Position numbers and translations under genes: made by a program. A DNA stretch of 64,000 nucleotides from Clostridiales bacterium (GTDB lineage: Bacteria; Bacillota; Clostridia; Peptostreptococcales; Anaerovoracaceae). Shown one piece after another: positions 33,769 through 42,221 of the stretch. The notes under the pieces are model-generated. The model ran no database searches and was not told the origin of the DNA. It saw nothing but the letters and a program-made list of their open reading frames with translations. Numbering within the stretch: position 1 is the stretch's first letter; every line of letters starts with the position of its first letter. Location: positions 1 to 64,000 of the forward strand of contig QXXF01000012.1 in NCBI GenBank assembly GCA_009911365.1, read 5' to 3'.

Positions 33769-34527
33769 TCACCACCCCATTTCAGCCAGGAAAGCCGCCA
33801 GCTTTTCATGTCTCGCTTCATCGTCCCTCACATATTCGCCCAGCAGGCACTCACCTAAAATAACGCCATCCTTCAAGTACAAGATCCGGTTCCCCCGCCG
33901 GGCGGAGCGCATGTCATGCGTGACCATGACTACGCTTTGCCCCTGCTGATTGAACGCGGTCAGGGTATCAAGAACATCAAGGCTTGTTTTGGAATTCAGC
34001 GCACCTGTCGGTTCATCCGCGAAAAGGATCTCCGGTCTGTTGATCAATCCCCGAACGATCCCTACCCGCTGGGCTTCGCCGCCTGAAAGCTGAGAAGGAA
34101 ATTTTTTTTGTGTTTCTTCTGATATGTCTACGGCTTGGAACAATTCCCTAGCACGCTCCGCGAGCACCTTTTTGTCCCGCTTCACCAAAAGGCCCGCAGC
34201 AAGCACATTGTCCATGACGCTCATGCCCTCCAGCAAATAAATCTGCTGGAATACGAACCCGCAGTGCTCCCTCCTAAATACGGCAAGACCGTCTGAACTG
34301 AGCGTGGATATGGTTTCATCGCCAAAGACAATGGTGCCCAAAGACGGCGTATCCATACCTGATAGCGCATAGAGCAGCGTGGATTTTCCTGCGCCGCTCG
34401 CACCCATGATCACAGTAAAGTCGCCTTGATAAAGCTCTAAATCAATGTTTCGCAGAACGTGCCGCAAAGCACCGCCGTTTGAAAAGGATTTGCTTAAAGT
34501 CTCTGTTTTCAGCAGTGTTTTTTTCAT
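33769..34527 (-). CDS. ABC transporter ATP-binding protein
   Basis: A 252-residue ATPase of the MacB/LolD/BceA-like group that pairs with FtsX-type permeases. Walker A is G-A-S-G-A-G-K-S-T, the Q-loop F-V-F-Q-Q-I-Y-L, the signature L-S-G-G-E-A-Q-R, and Walker B I-L-F-A-D-E-P-T-G-A-L-N. The H-loop V-T-H-D-M-R is present. A GGGGGG site precedes the ATG. It is 85 bases downstream of the histidine kinase gene and immediately upstream of its permease. Confidence 0.96.
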   Translation of the reverse strand: MKKTLLKTETLSKSFSNGGALRHVLRNIDLELYQGDFTVIMGASGAGKSTLLYALSGMDTPSLGTIVFGDETISTLSSDGLAVFRREHCGFVFQQIYLLEGMSVMDNVLAAGLLVKRDKKVLAERARELFQAVDISEETQKKFPSQLSGGEAQRVGIVRGLINRPEILFADEPTGALNSKTSLDVLDTLTAFNQQGQSVVMVTHDMRSARRGNRILYLKDGVILGECLLGEYVRDDEARHEKLAAFLAEMGW

Positions 34528-34612
34528 AGTGACCCCCCCTTATTCCTATTTTCGCACGTTCTATTTTATAGACCAAAGGCTTAAGTGTCTTTATATGACC
34601 CTTAAATATTTC

Positions 34613-35878
34613 TTAAATCACGCCGCTGAGAGCAATGATCACAGTAACCTTTAATCCCTGATCTCCGTTTTCGACCACTAGCTCTCCCCGCATTTCCTTC
34701 ATGAAACGCTGGGAAAGATAAAGTCCCAGACCTGCGCCTTCTATGTGTTTAGCATTGCTTCCCCGCTTGAATTTTTCTTTTAAAAGCGGCAGTTCCTCCT
34801 TGCTGACACCGCCGCCATAGTCTTCCACGCTGACAGCCAGATGGTTATGAGCTTCGTGTATCGTCACCTGGATCTTTGTGCCCGCGTATTTGTAGGAGTT
34901 TGCGAAAAGATTATCGAATACCTGTTGCAAACGAAGCTGATCCGCAAATAAAACAGCGTCCGGGATATCGGGAAGCTCTGCCTGCTGCAGGTAATCCGCG
35001 TTTTTCAGCAGTGTTTTTAGTTCCCGGCTTTCCATATCTTCCGGGACCACGGTAAGCCTGTTCAATTCTTCCAGTGTGGCAGTGAACAAATTGGTGATCA
35101 GGGCATTGATCTGATCCGCCTTGCGGATGATCCCCATGTAATTTTCTCTGATTTTTTCATTGTCCGTAAGTGCGGCACCAACTTCTGAAGCCGCTTTGAT
35201 ACTGGCCACAGGTGTTTTGATGTCGTGAGAAAGCTTGGCTACCAGCTCTTTTTTACTGGCATTGGCCTTGGCCTCCGCAATCCTGGCCTTTTTCAGTTCC
35301 GAGCGCATGATATCAAAACTTTCTGTAAACGCGCCGAAGATGTTTTTCTTGTCCATTTCAAGGGGAATATCCAGATTTCCTCCCGCCACACGCTGGGCAA
35401 AGCTTTTTAATCCATGAAAGGGATGAACCACTGCTCGCTGCAAGTAAATGACGTACGTGCCGCAAATGGCGCATTGTATGAAGAGGGCCAGCACCAGTCC
35501 AATGATGACCTTTTGTTTCTGAGCACGGAGCTTTTGACCGCTGTCATTGTAAATGATGATTTTGCCTGCCGCCTCACCCTGCGGCGCGATGTCCAGTATC
35601 GTGTCTCTGTTGCTCACCGCCCTATTGATGCTTTCACTTAGACCCGGCTTTGTTTGAAATAGGACGTCCCCCCTCCCATCCAGCACCACATAGTCAAGAC
35701 TCGTGATATTTTTATGATTTTCCATTCGCATCCAATCAGCCTCCACGGACCGGACCGCTTCATTGACCATGACCGCATCCTGTGTCCCATCCGTATCTTG
35801 TGCGGCGAAAAGGCACAGGGCCGTTATTTCCACCGTCAAGATCAGGGCCAGGCTGATCAAAACCATGCGAGTTTTCAT
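34613..35878 (-). CDS. sensor histidine kinase
   Basis: A 421-residue membrane histidine kinase. An N-terminal span (about 5-22), an extracytoplasmic sensor domain of about 100 residues, and a second span (about 125-145) are followed by HAMP (about 148-200). The HisKA box has the phospho-acceptor His in L-S-H-D-I-K-T-P. The ATPase domain has the N box (F-D-N-L-F-A-N-S-Y-K-Y-A), D-Y-G-G-G-V and G-A-G-L-G-L-Y. ATG at 35878 overlaps the response regulator stop as ATGA and has AAAGGAGGGAGG upstream. The full-size sensor domain distinguishes it from the sensor-less BceS kinases. Confidence 0.94.
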   Translation of the reverse strand: MKTRMVLISLALILTVEITALCLFAAQDTDGTQDAVMVNEAVRSVEADWMRMENHKNITSLDYVVLDGRGDVLFQTKPGLSESINRAVSNRDTILDIAPQGEAAGKIIIYNDSGQKLRAQKQKVIIGLVLALFIQCAICGTYVIYLQRAVVHPFHGLKSFAQRVAGGNLDIPLEMDKKNIFGAFTESFDIMRSELKKARIAEAKANASKKELVAKLSHDIKTPVASIKAASEVGAALTDNEKIRENYMGIIRKADQINALITNLFTATLEELNRLTVVPEDMESRELKTLLKNADYLQQAELPDIPDAVLFADQLRLQQVFDNLFANSYKYAGTKIQVTIHEAHNHLAVSVEDYGGGVSKEELPLLKEKFKRGSNAKHIEGAGLGLYLSQRFMKEMRGELVVENGDQGLKVTVIIALSGVI

Positions 35879-36561
35879 GGCCTCCCTCCTTTGAACATAT
35901 AGCCGTCGCCCCAAACCGTAACGATATATTGAGGTTTACTGGGCTCTCGTTCAATGGCTTCTCGGATCTTGCGGATATGTACGTTCAGCGTTCCATCGCC
36001 CGTGAATTTATCTTGCCAAACCTGCGCGAACAGCTCCTGCTTGGAAATCACTTTGTTTTCCTGTTTCATCAAATAAGACAGCAACTTGAATTCCAGGGAT
36101 GTGAGCTTGACAGGATTTCCTTGGACAAAAGTCTGCCGTGCGTCAAAATCCACTGTGAGCCAGCCGTCGGCATACTGAGACCTCTCTTCCCCGCTCTTTC
36201 CATAACGCTTTAGCACTACTTTCACCTTTGCCAACAGCACGCCCAGAGAATAAGGTTTTTGCACGTAATCATCGCCGCCAATGTTTAGGGCCACGATCTT
36301 GTCGTCATCGCTGGTCCTGGCGGAAATGAACAGAATGGGAATCTCCGTTTTTTTACGCAGCTCTTTGCACAGTGCGAAGCCGCTGGCATCGCCCAGGTTG
36401 ATGTCCAGCAGCAGTAGACCCGCTGTGTTTTCCCGAAAGAACGTCCGGCATTGGGAAGCACTGTAGGCAACCGCCGTTTTGACACCGAACAGGTTGAAAT
36501 ATTCCGCTGTGCTGTCTGCCAGCATTTCCTCGTCATCAATGATCAAACAGTCGTATTTCAT
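35875..36561 (-). CDS. OmpR-family response regulator
   Basis: A 228-residue regulator with a receiver domain (about 1-120; acidic pocket D-D-E near the N-terminus, phospho-acceptor Asp in L-L-L-L-D-I-N-L-G-D, and K in V-Q-K-P-Y-S) and an OmpR-type winged helix (about 135-225; L-T-S-L-E-F-K-L-L-S-Y-L and N-V-H-I-R-K-I-R). It is the first gene of the regulator-kinase-ATPase-permease group and most likely controls that transporter. Confidence 0.95.
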   Translation of the reverse strand: MKYDCLIIDDEEMLADSTAEYFNLFGVKTAVAYSASQCRTFFRENTAGLLLLDINLGDASGFALCKELRKKTEIPILFISARTSDDDKIVALNIGGDDYVQKPYSLGVLLAKVKVVLKRYGKSGEERSQYADGWLTVDFDARQTFVQGNPVKLTSLEFKLLSYLMKQENKVISKQELFAQVWQDKFTGDGTLNVHIRKIREAIEREPSKPQYIVTVWGDGYMFKGGRP

Positions 36562-36626
36562 TGTTAGTCTCCTTTCCCTTTACAACAACACTTTTTTAGT
36601 ATGGCGGTTTCTTTTCTATAGACAAC

Positions 36627-36660
36627 GAAAAACCCAAAGCCATACTCTGCTTTGGGTTTA
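36627..36660 (-). terminator. tRNA-Leu terminator
   Basis: AAACCCAAAGC pairs with GCTTTGGGTTT, followed on the minus strand by TTCG. It begins three bases after the tRNA CCA. Confidence 0.85.
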
Positions 36661-36662
36661 CT

Positions 36663-36750
36663 TGGTGCGGATAAGAGGATTCGAACCTCCACGAAAACAA
36701 TATTCACACGGACCTGAACCGTGCGCGTCTGCCAGTTCCGCCATATCCGC
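36663..36750 (-). tRNA. tRNA-Leu (CAG)
   Basis: An 88-base class II tRNA with encoded CCA at 36663-36665. The acceptor GCGGATA pairs with TATCCGC, the anticodon loop is TTCAGGT with anticodon CAG, there is a long variable arm, and the T-arm reads GGTTCGAATCC. Anticodon CAG decodes CUG. It is followed by its own terminator. Confidence 0.96.
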
Positions 36751-36906
36751 ATATGCTATGTCTTTCCTGACTCACAAGACTTATTATACACAATGTCTGA
36801 CGTAAATGCAAGTAAAATTTTCATTTTTTATAAATTTTTTTGTCGCTATTTTTACCGCATAATCAGTGCCTGCTTTTCAACTGTACGGGCACATTTCGCA
36901 ACAAGA

Positions 36907-36924
36907 GCAGGCAACACGGCCTGC
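36907..36924 (-). terminator. probable terminator of yqeY
   Basis: GCAGGC and GCCTGC with a six-base loop, followed by TCTTGTTG on the minus strand. The stem is short and the T run is broken, so the call is tentative. Confidence 0.5.
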
Positions 36925-36936
36925 CCTTAAATAACA

Positions 36937-37389
36937 TCATTCACTTAAAAATTCTTGGATCACCTTTCGCACATCATTGCCGTCCGCAAGGCCTTTCACC
37001 TTTTTCATGACAGCACCCATGAGCTTGCCCATGCTTTTTTTATCTCCGCCTTGAACTCCCAGTTCCTCGGCCGTAGCCTGTACGACTTCTTTGATCTCAG
37101 CTTCGTCCATCTGCTCGGGTAGGTATCCCATTAGAATTTCGATTTCCGCTTTGTAGTCATCCACTAAGTCCGTTCTTCCAGCTTTTTCAAAATCAGAGAG
37201 GGCATCTTTTCTCATCTTAACCTGTTTCGATAAAATTGCGATAATCCCTTCGTCATCCAACTCCTGCCTGTTGTCAACCTCATATTGCTTGATGGCGGCA
37301 CGAGCAAAGTTTATTGTATTTTTTCTGACTTCATCCTTGGCCTTCATAGCGGCTTTGAAATCAGCCATAAGTTGCTCTTTTAAGGTCAC
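36937..37389 (-). CDS. yqeY: GatB/YqeY domain-containing protein
   Basis: A 150-residue YqeY protein, related to the tRNA-binding tail of the GatB amidotransferase subunit; its cellular role is not settled. The start L-K-E-Q-L-M-A-D-F-K-A-A-M-K-A-K-D is typical. Other conserved parts are L-P-E-Q-M and G-K-L-M-G-A-V-M-K. A GTG at 37389 is chosen because GAGGTG lies seven bases before it; a TTG two codons upstream is too close to that site. It lies just downstream of rpsU on the same strand, the usual pairing. Confidence 0.92.
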   Translation of the reverse strand: MTLKEQLMADFKAAMKAKDEVRKNTINFARAAIKQYEVDNRQELDDEGIIAILSKQVKMRKDALSDFEKAGRTDLVDDYKAEIEILMGYLPEQMDEAEIKEVVQATAEELGVQGGDKKSMGKLMGAVMKKVKGLADGNDVRKVIQEFLSE

Positions 37390-37422
37390 TTTCAAACACC
37401 TCGAATCTATACTGCGATGAGC

Positions 37423-37602
37423 TTAGTATTTCTTTGCCTTTTTTCTTGCAGCTTCAGACTTCTTTTTTCTCTTTACGCTTGGCTTTTCATAGTGTTCTCT
37501 TTTTCTGAGCTCCGACATCACGCCGTCTCTCGCACAAGAACGCTTGAATCTTTTCAGAGCACTTTCCAAGCTTTCGTTTTCTCTAACAATTACCTGTGCC
37601 AT
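37423..37602 (-). CDS. rpsU: 30S ribosomal protein S21
   Basis: A 59-residue very basic protein. The opening [19 protein letters not shown] is typical of S21, and it ends in repeated Lys/Arg. ATG at 37602 follows GGAGGTGAAACGGAAGAA; the frame also reads upstream to 37626. It is followed by yqeY. Confidence 0.96.
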   Translation of the reverse strand: MAQVIVRENESLESALKRFKRSCARDGVMSELRKREHYEKPSVKRKKKSEAARKKAKKY

Positions 37603-37789
37603 TTCTTCCGTTTCACCTCCTGACATTTACTGAAATCACTTAGATGCTATGGAACGGTCTTAATCTATAACGTCGCTATTATACTATTCTTTGTACAATT
37701 ATGCAAGTTATTTTTTCGTACAACTCTCTCCAGCATCCCCCTACCCCAGCAATTTGCCGCATCTTGCTGATTTTTGGATTTTCACATCA

Positions 37790-38131
37790 TCAGCCTGGCG
37801 GCCAAGTCAGCTTCCGTTTGCCCAACAAATGAAAGTGAAGGTGCTGTACGGTCTGAACTCCATCTTCTCCGCAGTTGTTCACAAGGCGATAACCGTTCTC
37901 CAGCCCCAGCTGCGCCGCGATGTCCTTCACCTTTGTCATCAAATAGCCCAGCAGATCCTGATCCTCTTCCGCCACATCATCCATGGACGCAATGTGCTTT
38001 TTGGGAATGATCAGCACATGGACCGGCGCTTTTGGCTCCAAATCATGAAAGCAGAGGATCCTGTCATCTTCATAGACAACGTTGGACGGGATCTCTTTGT
38101 CCACGATCTTGCAAAAGATACAATCTCCCAT
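37790..38131 (-). CDS. HIT family protein
   Basis: A 113-residue histidine-triad hydrolase of the HinT group, acting on nucleoside phosphoramidates or related phosphates. The start C-I-F-C-K-I-V-D-K-E-I-P is characteristic, with zinc-type Cys. The triad is H-L-H-F-H-L-L near the end. GGAGG precedes the ATG. It stands alone between rpsU and the MntR-like gene. Confidence 0.95.
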   Translation of the reverse strand: MGDCIFCKIVDKEIPSNVVYEDDRILCFHDLEPKAPVHVLIIPKKHIASMDDVAEEDQDLLGYLMTKVKDIAAQLGLENGYRLVNNCGEDGVQTVQHLHFHLLGKRKLTWPPG

Positions 38132-38292
38132 ATTGATTTTCCTCCATATTGTTTTATCTGTCGTTTGTTGCTTACCTTAAAAAGTATACCAGATTTTCAG
38201 AGAAATTGGAAGGACCCTGCTGGATTTTAGGTTTTCATTTTCCTCCACCTATGATATACTGTTTCCATCAAAGGAATGAAGGAGGGAGCCCC

Positions 38293-38661
38293 TTGAAGAT
38301 ACAGGAATCCGCAGAAAACTATCTGGAAGCCATCTTAATGATCAAAGAAGAAAAAGGAGAAGTTCGTTCTATTGATATCGTCAATAAACTGAACTTTTCC
38401 AAACCCAGCGTTAGTGTCGCTATGAAACATCTGGAAGAAAATGGCTACATTGAGCGGAACGCCTCAGGAAATATTTTCCTTCTTCCTCCTGGCAGGGAAA
38501 TCGCGGAAACCATTTACGAACGCCATAATACGCTGACCAAGATCCTCATTCACCTGGGGGTGAATCCCCAGACAGCTAGAGAAGACGCCTGCAAAATCGA
38601 ACACGACATTAGTGACGAATCTTTTGAGGCGCTGAAAAAGCACTGCAAGGGCGTAGTTTAG
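38293..38661 (+). CDS. DtxR/MntR-like metal-dependent regulator
   Basis: A 122-residue regulator of the DtxR/MntR family. The N-terminal winged helix has S-I-D-I-V-N-K-L-N-F-S-K-P-S-V-S-V-A-M. The dimerisation and metal domain carries E-R-H and the C-x2-E-H pair in A-C-K-I-E-H-D-I-S, ligands in the MntR scheme. There is no SH3-like third domain, so it is the short form. A TTG at 38293 is the start, with GGAGGGAG upstream; the frame continues to an ATG at 38149 without a signal. Likely metals are Mn or Fe. The target genes are not in view. Confidence 0.9.
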   Translation: MKIQESAENYLEAILMIKEEKGEVRSIDIVNKLNFSKPSVSVAMKHLEENGYIERNASGNIFLLPPGREIAETIYERHNTLTKILIHLGVNPQTAREDACKIEHDISDESFEALKKHCKGVV

Positions 38662-38844
38662 TAAAAAGAATCCGCATCATACGCGTCAGTTCGGCGCAGA
38701 CATCTATGGCTCTAATGGCATCAATCCTATCTCATATCACCACATCCATGGAAAGGAACAAAAAACAAACGCCCGTAGAATAAATTGGGACAGCTGTTTC
38801 TTTACGATTGTGATGTGGCTAAAAGCATGGAAAGGAGAACAAAA

Positions 38845-40524
38845 ATGCAAAAGAAAAAGCGAAGCGCTCTAGTGTTGTCTTTATGGGTCTGTTTGGCCTT
38901 GTTGGGAGGTATGATCACATACCCACAAACAGAAACCGCTTACGCGGTGGCAGACAGCGTGGAAATCAATGCAGCGAATTTCCCCGACAATGCCTTCCGT
39001 GCGTACATCCAGGAAAAATTCGACCCTAAGGGAACTGGCGTTTTGTCAGCGGCAAAATTACAAGGCGTAACAGCGATTGATGTTTCAGGGAGGGGCATTT
39101 CTGACCTGACCGGGATCGGACTTTTCACGGCATTAACATCCCTGGATTGTTCAGACAACGCACTTACCAAGCTGAACGTGAGCAGCAACACCAAATTAAC
39201 CAGTTTAGATTGCGGCAATAACCAGCTTTCCACCTTATCGTTAGAGAAAAACGCCGCTTTGACCACGCTAAGGTGTTTCAAAAACAAGCTGACCAATCTG
39301 GACATAAGCAAAAATATAGAACTCATATACTTAGATTGTTATGAGAACCAATTGACGGAATTAAGCGTGACGGCCAATACAAGGCTAACCTATTTAGATT
39401 GTGCCAACAACATGCTGTTTAACGTAACTGGAGACACTTCGAAGCTGGGCGAGTACATATTCGCACCACAGAAAAAACGTCCTCAAACCATTACCATCCC
39501 AGAATCTGAGATCCTAAAAACCTTGGGAGACACCCCATTTTCTTTAGACGCAAAGTTAGTGGGCAATCCGACAGGGACGCTGATATATTTCAGCAGCGAT
39601 GAAGATGTGGCAACAGTGGACTCTAGCGGCACAGTAACACTGAAAGACGCAGGAACCACAACGATCACCATTCGAGCGGAAGCAACGGCTCAATACCATG
39701 CGGCAGAAGCAACCGTGGAACTTACGGTAGAGCCTGCTGATGAGGATGAAGACCAAGATCCCGGAGACGGGTCTGAAGATGAGGATCAAGATAATGATCA
39801 GGACGCAGATAATCCTAGCACGGACGAACCGATCATACAGCCAAATCCTCCAGCTGTGAATCCGACAGAACAGGAAACGAACCCAACGAGCGGGACGAAT
39901 CCAACAAAGCCGACAACCCCTGTAGTAAAACGGACATCTGCGGCCACAGGTCAGAAACTTCTGACCCTAGCAGTGAAGGCTGGCAGCGAGAAAAACCGCC
40001 TGACCTGGCCAAAAATCAAAGGTGCGGACGGGTACTTCATTTATGCTTCCAAATGCAACGAAGGCAACAAGAAACATAGCTTGAAGAAAATAAAGACTAT
40101 TACTTCTGGAAAGAAAACCACTTATATCCACAAAGGGCTGAAAAAGGCCACCTGGTACAAGTACCGTGTTGATGCGTATCACATTGTGAAGGGTAAGAAA
40201 GAAGTGTTTGAACATTCGCTCCAACTCCATTCTCTCACAGGCGGAAGCAAAAAATATGCCAACCCAGCTAAAGTGAAAGTGACAAAGAAAAACGTCACCT
40301 TGAAAAAAGGCAGAAGCACGCGCATACAAGCGAACGTCATTCTGCCAAAAGGGAAGAAAACCCAGTGGCACACCGCACAGCAGCTATGTTATATGGTATC
40401 TGACAAAACAGTTGTTTCCGTATCTGAAAAGGGGATCATAAGGGCAAAGAAAAAAGGAACAGCCACCATCTACGTTGTGACGCAAAACGGCGTACGCGGA
40501 AAAGTAACTGTAAAAGTGAAATAA
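38845..40524 (+). CDS. secreted leucine-rich-repeat protein with Ig-like domains
   Basis: A 559-residue exported protein. A signal peptide occupies about 1-34 (basic start, hydrophobic core, cut after A-Y-A). Residues about 70-210 hold internalin-like LRRs of about 21 residues (L-T-S-L-D-C-x-x-N-x-L-T-x-L). A BIG2-type Ig domain follows at about 225-310, then an acidic linker rich in D, E, Q and P (about 312-360). A fibronectin-like domain (about 375-470) and another BIG2-like domain (to 559) complete it. There is no LPxTG or other sorting signal. AAAGGAG precedes the ATG at 38845. It is probably a host- or matrix-interaction protein released to the surface. Confidence 0.87.
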   Translation: MQKKKRSALVLSLWVCLALLGGMITYPQTETAYAVADSVEINAANFPDNAFRAYIQEKFDPKGTGVLSAAKLQGVTAIDVSGRGISDLTGIGLFTALTSLDCSDNALTKLNVSSNTKLTSLDCGNNQLSTLSLEKNAALTTLRCFKNKLTNLDISKNIELIYLDCYENQLTELSVTANTRLTYLDCANNMLFNVTGDTSKLGEYIFAPQKKRPQTITIPESEILKTLGDTPFSLDAKLVGNPTGTLIYFSSDEDVATVDSSGTVTLKDAGTTTITIRAEATAQYHAAEATVELTVEPADEDEDQDPGDGSEDEDQDNDQDADNPSTDEPIIQPNPPAVNPTEQETNPTSGTNPTKPTTPVVKRTSAATGQKLLTLAVKAGSEKNRLTWPKIKGADGYFIYASKCNEGNKKHSLKKIKTITSGKKTTYIHKGLKKATWYKYRVDAYHIVKGKKEVFEHSLQLHSLTGGSKKYANPAKVKVTKKNVTLKKGRSTRIQANVILPKGKKTQWHTAQQLCYMVSDKTVVSVSEKGIIRAKKKGTATIYVVTQNGVRGKVTVKVK

Positions 40525-40558
40525 ACTATGATATGATGATCACCACATAAGCATGGCA

Positions 40559-40590
40559 AAATCGGCGGTCCGCAGTGACCGCCGATTAAA
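40559..40590 (+). terminator. terminator of the LRR protein gene
   Basis: AATCGGCGGTC pairs with GACCGCCGATT, followed by AAAATTTTT. The stem is symmetrical enough to act for the dlt operon on the minus strand too. Confidence 0.85.
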
Positions 40591-40669
40591 ATTTTTAAAA
40601 GCTTACATACTTTATTTGACAAACGCGTCAGCCTCTCGCCTCTTTTAACTTATGCTCCACAGAGAAGGG

Positions 40670-40801
40670 TTAAAATTGGGCGTAGACGAACCCCGGTGCT
40701 GTAGATAGATTCGCCAGCATAAAGTAGCCGTAGATCACCATCATCAGCCCGTAAAAGAGCAACACATACTTGCCCCAAGCCCAGAGCTTACTTTTTTTCA
40801 T
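40670..40801 (-). CDS. dltX: DltX, small D-alanylation protein
   Basis: A 43-residue membrane protein below the usual size cutoff. Residues about 12-30 form one membrane span, and the C-terminus ends F-V-Y-A-Q-F, close to the conserved F-I-Y-N-E-F end of DltX. That C-terminal peptide is thought to shuttle D-alanine across the membrane step of teichoic acid D-alanylation. The ATG at 40801 overlaps the end of dltD by 14 bases (AAAATGAAAAAAAGTAA), so it is translationally coupled. In Bacillus and lactobacilli dltX precedes dltA; here it is last, which is unusual. Confidence 0.85.
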   Translation of the reverse strand: MKKSKLWAWGKYVLLFYGLMMVIYGYFMLANLSTAPGFVYAQF

Positions 40802-41966
40802 TTTTTGACGCAAATCTATAAATGCTTTCATTGACTCTCAACCATCCTTTCCAGCCTAAATGAACTTGATCCAAAAAGAAATATTTGGTATACTCCTCAT
40901 CTCCAAAATCTGCCAGTTCAGCCCCATATGCCGCAGACATACCGCGGATGTTTTCATAGTACCGCTGTCTCTCTTCCTTTGGCAGGCCAGTGTGATCATA
41001 CCAATAGCCATTAAACGGCATCATCACCAGCATAGGCTGTACGCCTGTTTCTTTACACAACTGGAGGAAACATTCCAAATCCCTGTATTCCGGCGACTTG
41101 CTGTAGCATTGTCCTGCCTGGGAGCCTTTTTTCTTTTCGAGCACAGGGAGCAACTGTTTCTTGTATACTTTGTCGGAAACATAAAATGGATTTCCCTTTG
41201 CCGCCTTTTCCCCTTCTTTTTCTGCCAGTTCTTCATAGACCGTCCATTCGGGTTCCATCTCTTTCCCTTTCTTTTTGGGGTTATATTTGTGAATCGCCTT
41301 TGCTTTTGCTGCCGCAAAGATGCTGATCTTACTTTTTTCCTCCAGGAATTTCCGGTAAAACCTCACATACTGTTTCTCACTAAATGTAGCGTTGCCTTTC
41401 AAAAACACCTTCTCATACTTTTTCACTCGCTGCAAAGTAGCCTTGTCTCCTACCAAAAGAGTTTTGCTCCGCTTTAGAATATAATCTTTTGTGTCCTTGG
41501 AGATCCTTTTGTTTCTCAGCATGGCGATATAATTGGCTTCGGAAAACCGAGAAGCATAGGCTGGAGCCAAAACGCCCTCGGATTTGAACCACTGGGGAGA
41601 CAAGATCAAAACCACTTTTCGGTTTTGCATCCCCTCTTCCACTGCCGCCAGCTCCACTGCGTGAAACAGGGATTGATAATATCCAGCACCCACCATGATC
41701 ATGTTCAGCGCATTGTTCTTGAACAAATTGACCGGGTGGGAAGACATTTTCTTTCCGTGGCGAAACTCTGATGATCCTAATACCAGAATGCTGTTTTCAT
41801 CCATGTTCGCTTTGATCCTATCTGCCGCAAAGAACTTGTACTGACTGATCCAGCTTCCAAATTCGTGGGTGTCAAAGCGAGTGTGATTGTTCACAAAAAC
41901 ATGGAGTCCGCAGATCGTTCCCAGGCACAAAACCAACGCAGCAAGAAACGCTGTTACCTTTTTCAC
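40788..41966 (-). CDS. dltD: DltD, D-alanyl transfer protein
   Basis: A 392-residue membrane-anchored SGNH-like esterase that moves D-alanine to lipoteichoic acid. One N-terminal span (about 5-25) is followed by the catalytic Ser in L-V-L-G-S-S-E-F and the C-terminal D-x-x-H in F-L-D-Q-V-H-L-G-W-K-G. The extracytoplasmic domain fills the rest. It follows dltC by four bases. Confidence 0.93.
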   Translation of the reverse strand: MKKVTAFLAALVLCLGTICGLHVFVNNHTRFDTHEFGSWISQYKFFAADRIKANMDENSILVLGSSEFRHGKKMSSHPVNLFKNNALNMIMVGAGYYQSLFHAVELAAVEEGMQNRKVVLILSPQWFKSEGVLAPAYASRFSEANYIAMLRNKRISKDTKDYILKRSKTLLVGDKATLQRVKKYEKVFLKGNATFSEKQYVRFYRKFLEEKSKISIFAAAKAKAIHKYNPKKKGKEMEPEWTVYEELAEKEGEKAAKGNPFYVSDKVYKKQLLPVLEKKKGSQAGQCYSKSPEYRDLECFLQLCKETGVQPMLVMMPFNGYWYDHTGLPKEERQRYYENIRGMSAAYGAELADFGDEEYTKYFFLDQVHLGWKGWLRVNESIYRFASKNEKK

Positions 41967-41970
41967 GGTC

Positions 41971-42201
41971 CTAGCTCCTAGTGCGGATCAGTTCTATGAT
42001 TTTAGCAGGAGTCTCCACATCCTTTCTCTCCACTTCCGAAGGGGAGATGACGATGCCGAACTGTTCTTCGATAGCTACTAGCAGCTCTGTAAAAGCTAGG
42101 GAATCCAGCAGATCTTCTTCAAATAAGTTAAGTTCCATGTCATCCCTTACCGCATTGTCTTCGCAAACTTCTTCCAATAGATCCAATACTTTCTCTTCCA
42201 T
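41971..42201 (-). CDS. dltC: DltC, D-alanyl carrier protein
   Basis: A 76-residue acyl-carrier-type protein. The phosphopantetheine-bearing Ser is in L-L-D-S-L-A-F. ATG at 42201 is chosen (M-E-E-K-V-L-D-L-L) with AGGTG upstream; the frame extends to 42303 over the end of dltB but without a proper start. It carries D-alanine as a thioester from DltA to DltB. Confidence 0.95.
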   Translation of the reverse strand: MEEKVLDLLEEVCEDNAVRDDMELNLFEEDLLDSLAFTELLVAIEEQFGIVISPSEVERKDVETPAKIIELIRTRS

Positions 42202-42221
42202 TTTTAAATACACCTCATTTC

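Noticed and set aside
38662-38844. Short gene between the MntR-like gene and the LRR protein gene
   Set aside because: Two frames of about 26 and 42 codons are open, but neither has a ribosome-binding site or a recognisable sequence. Nothing can be supported there.
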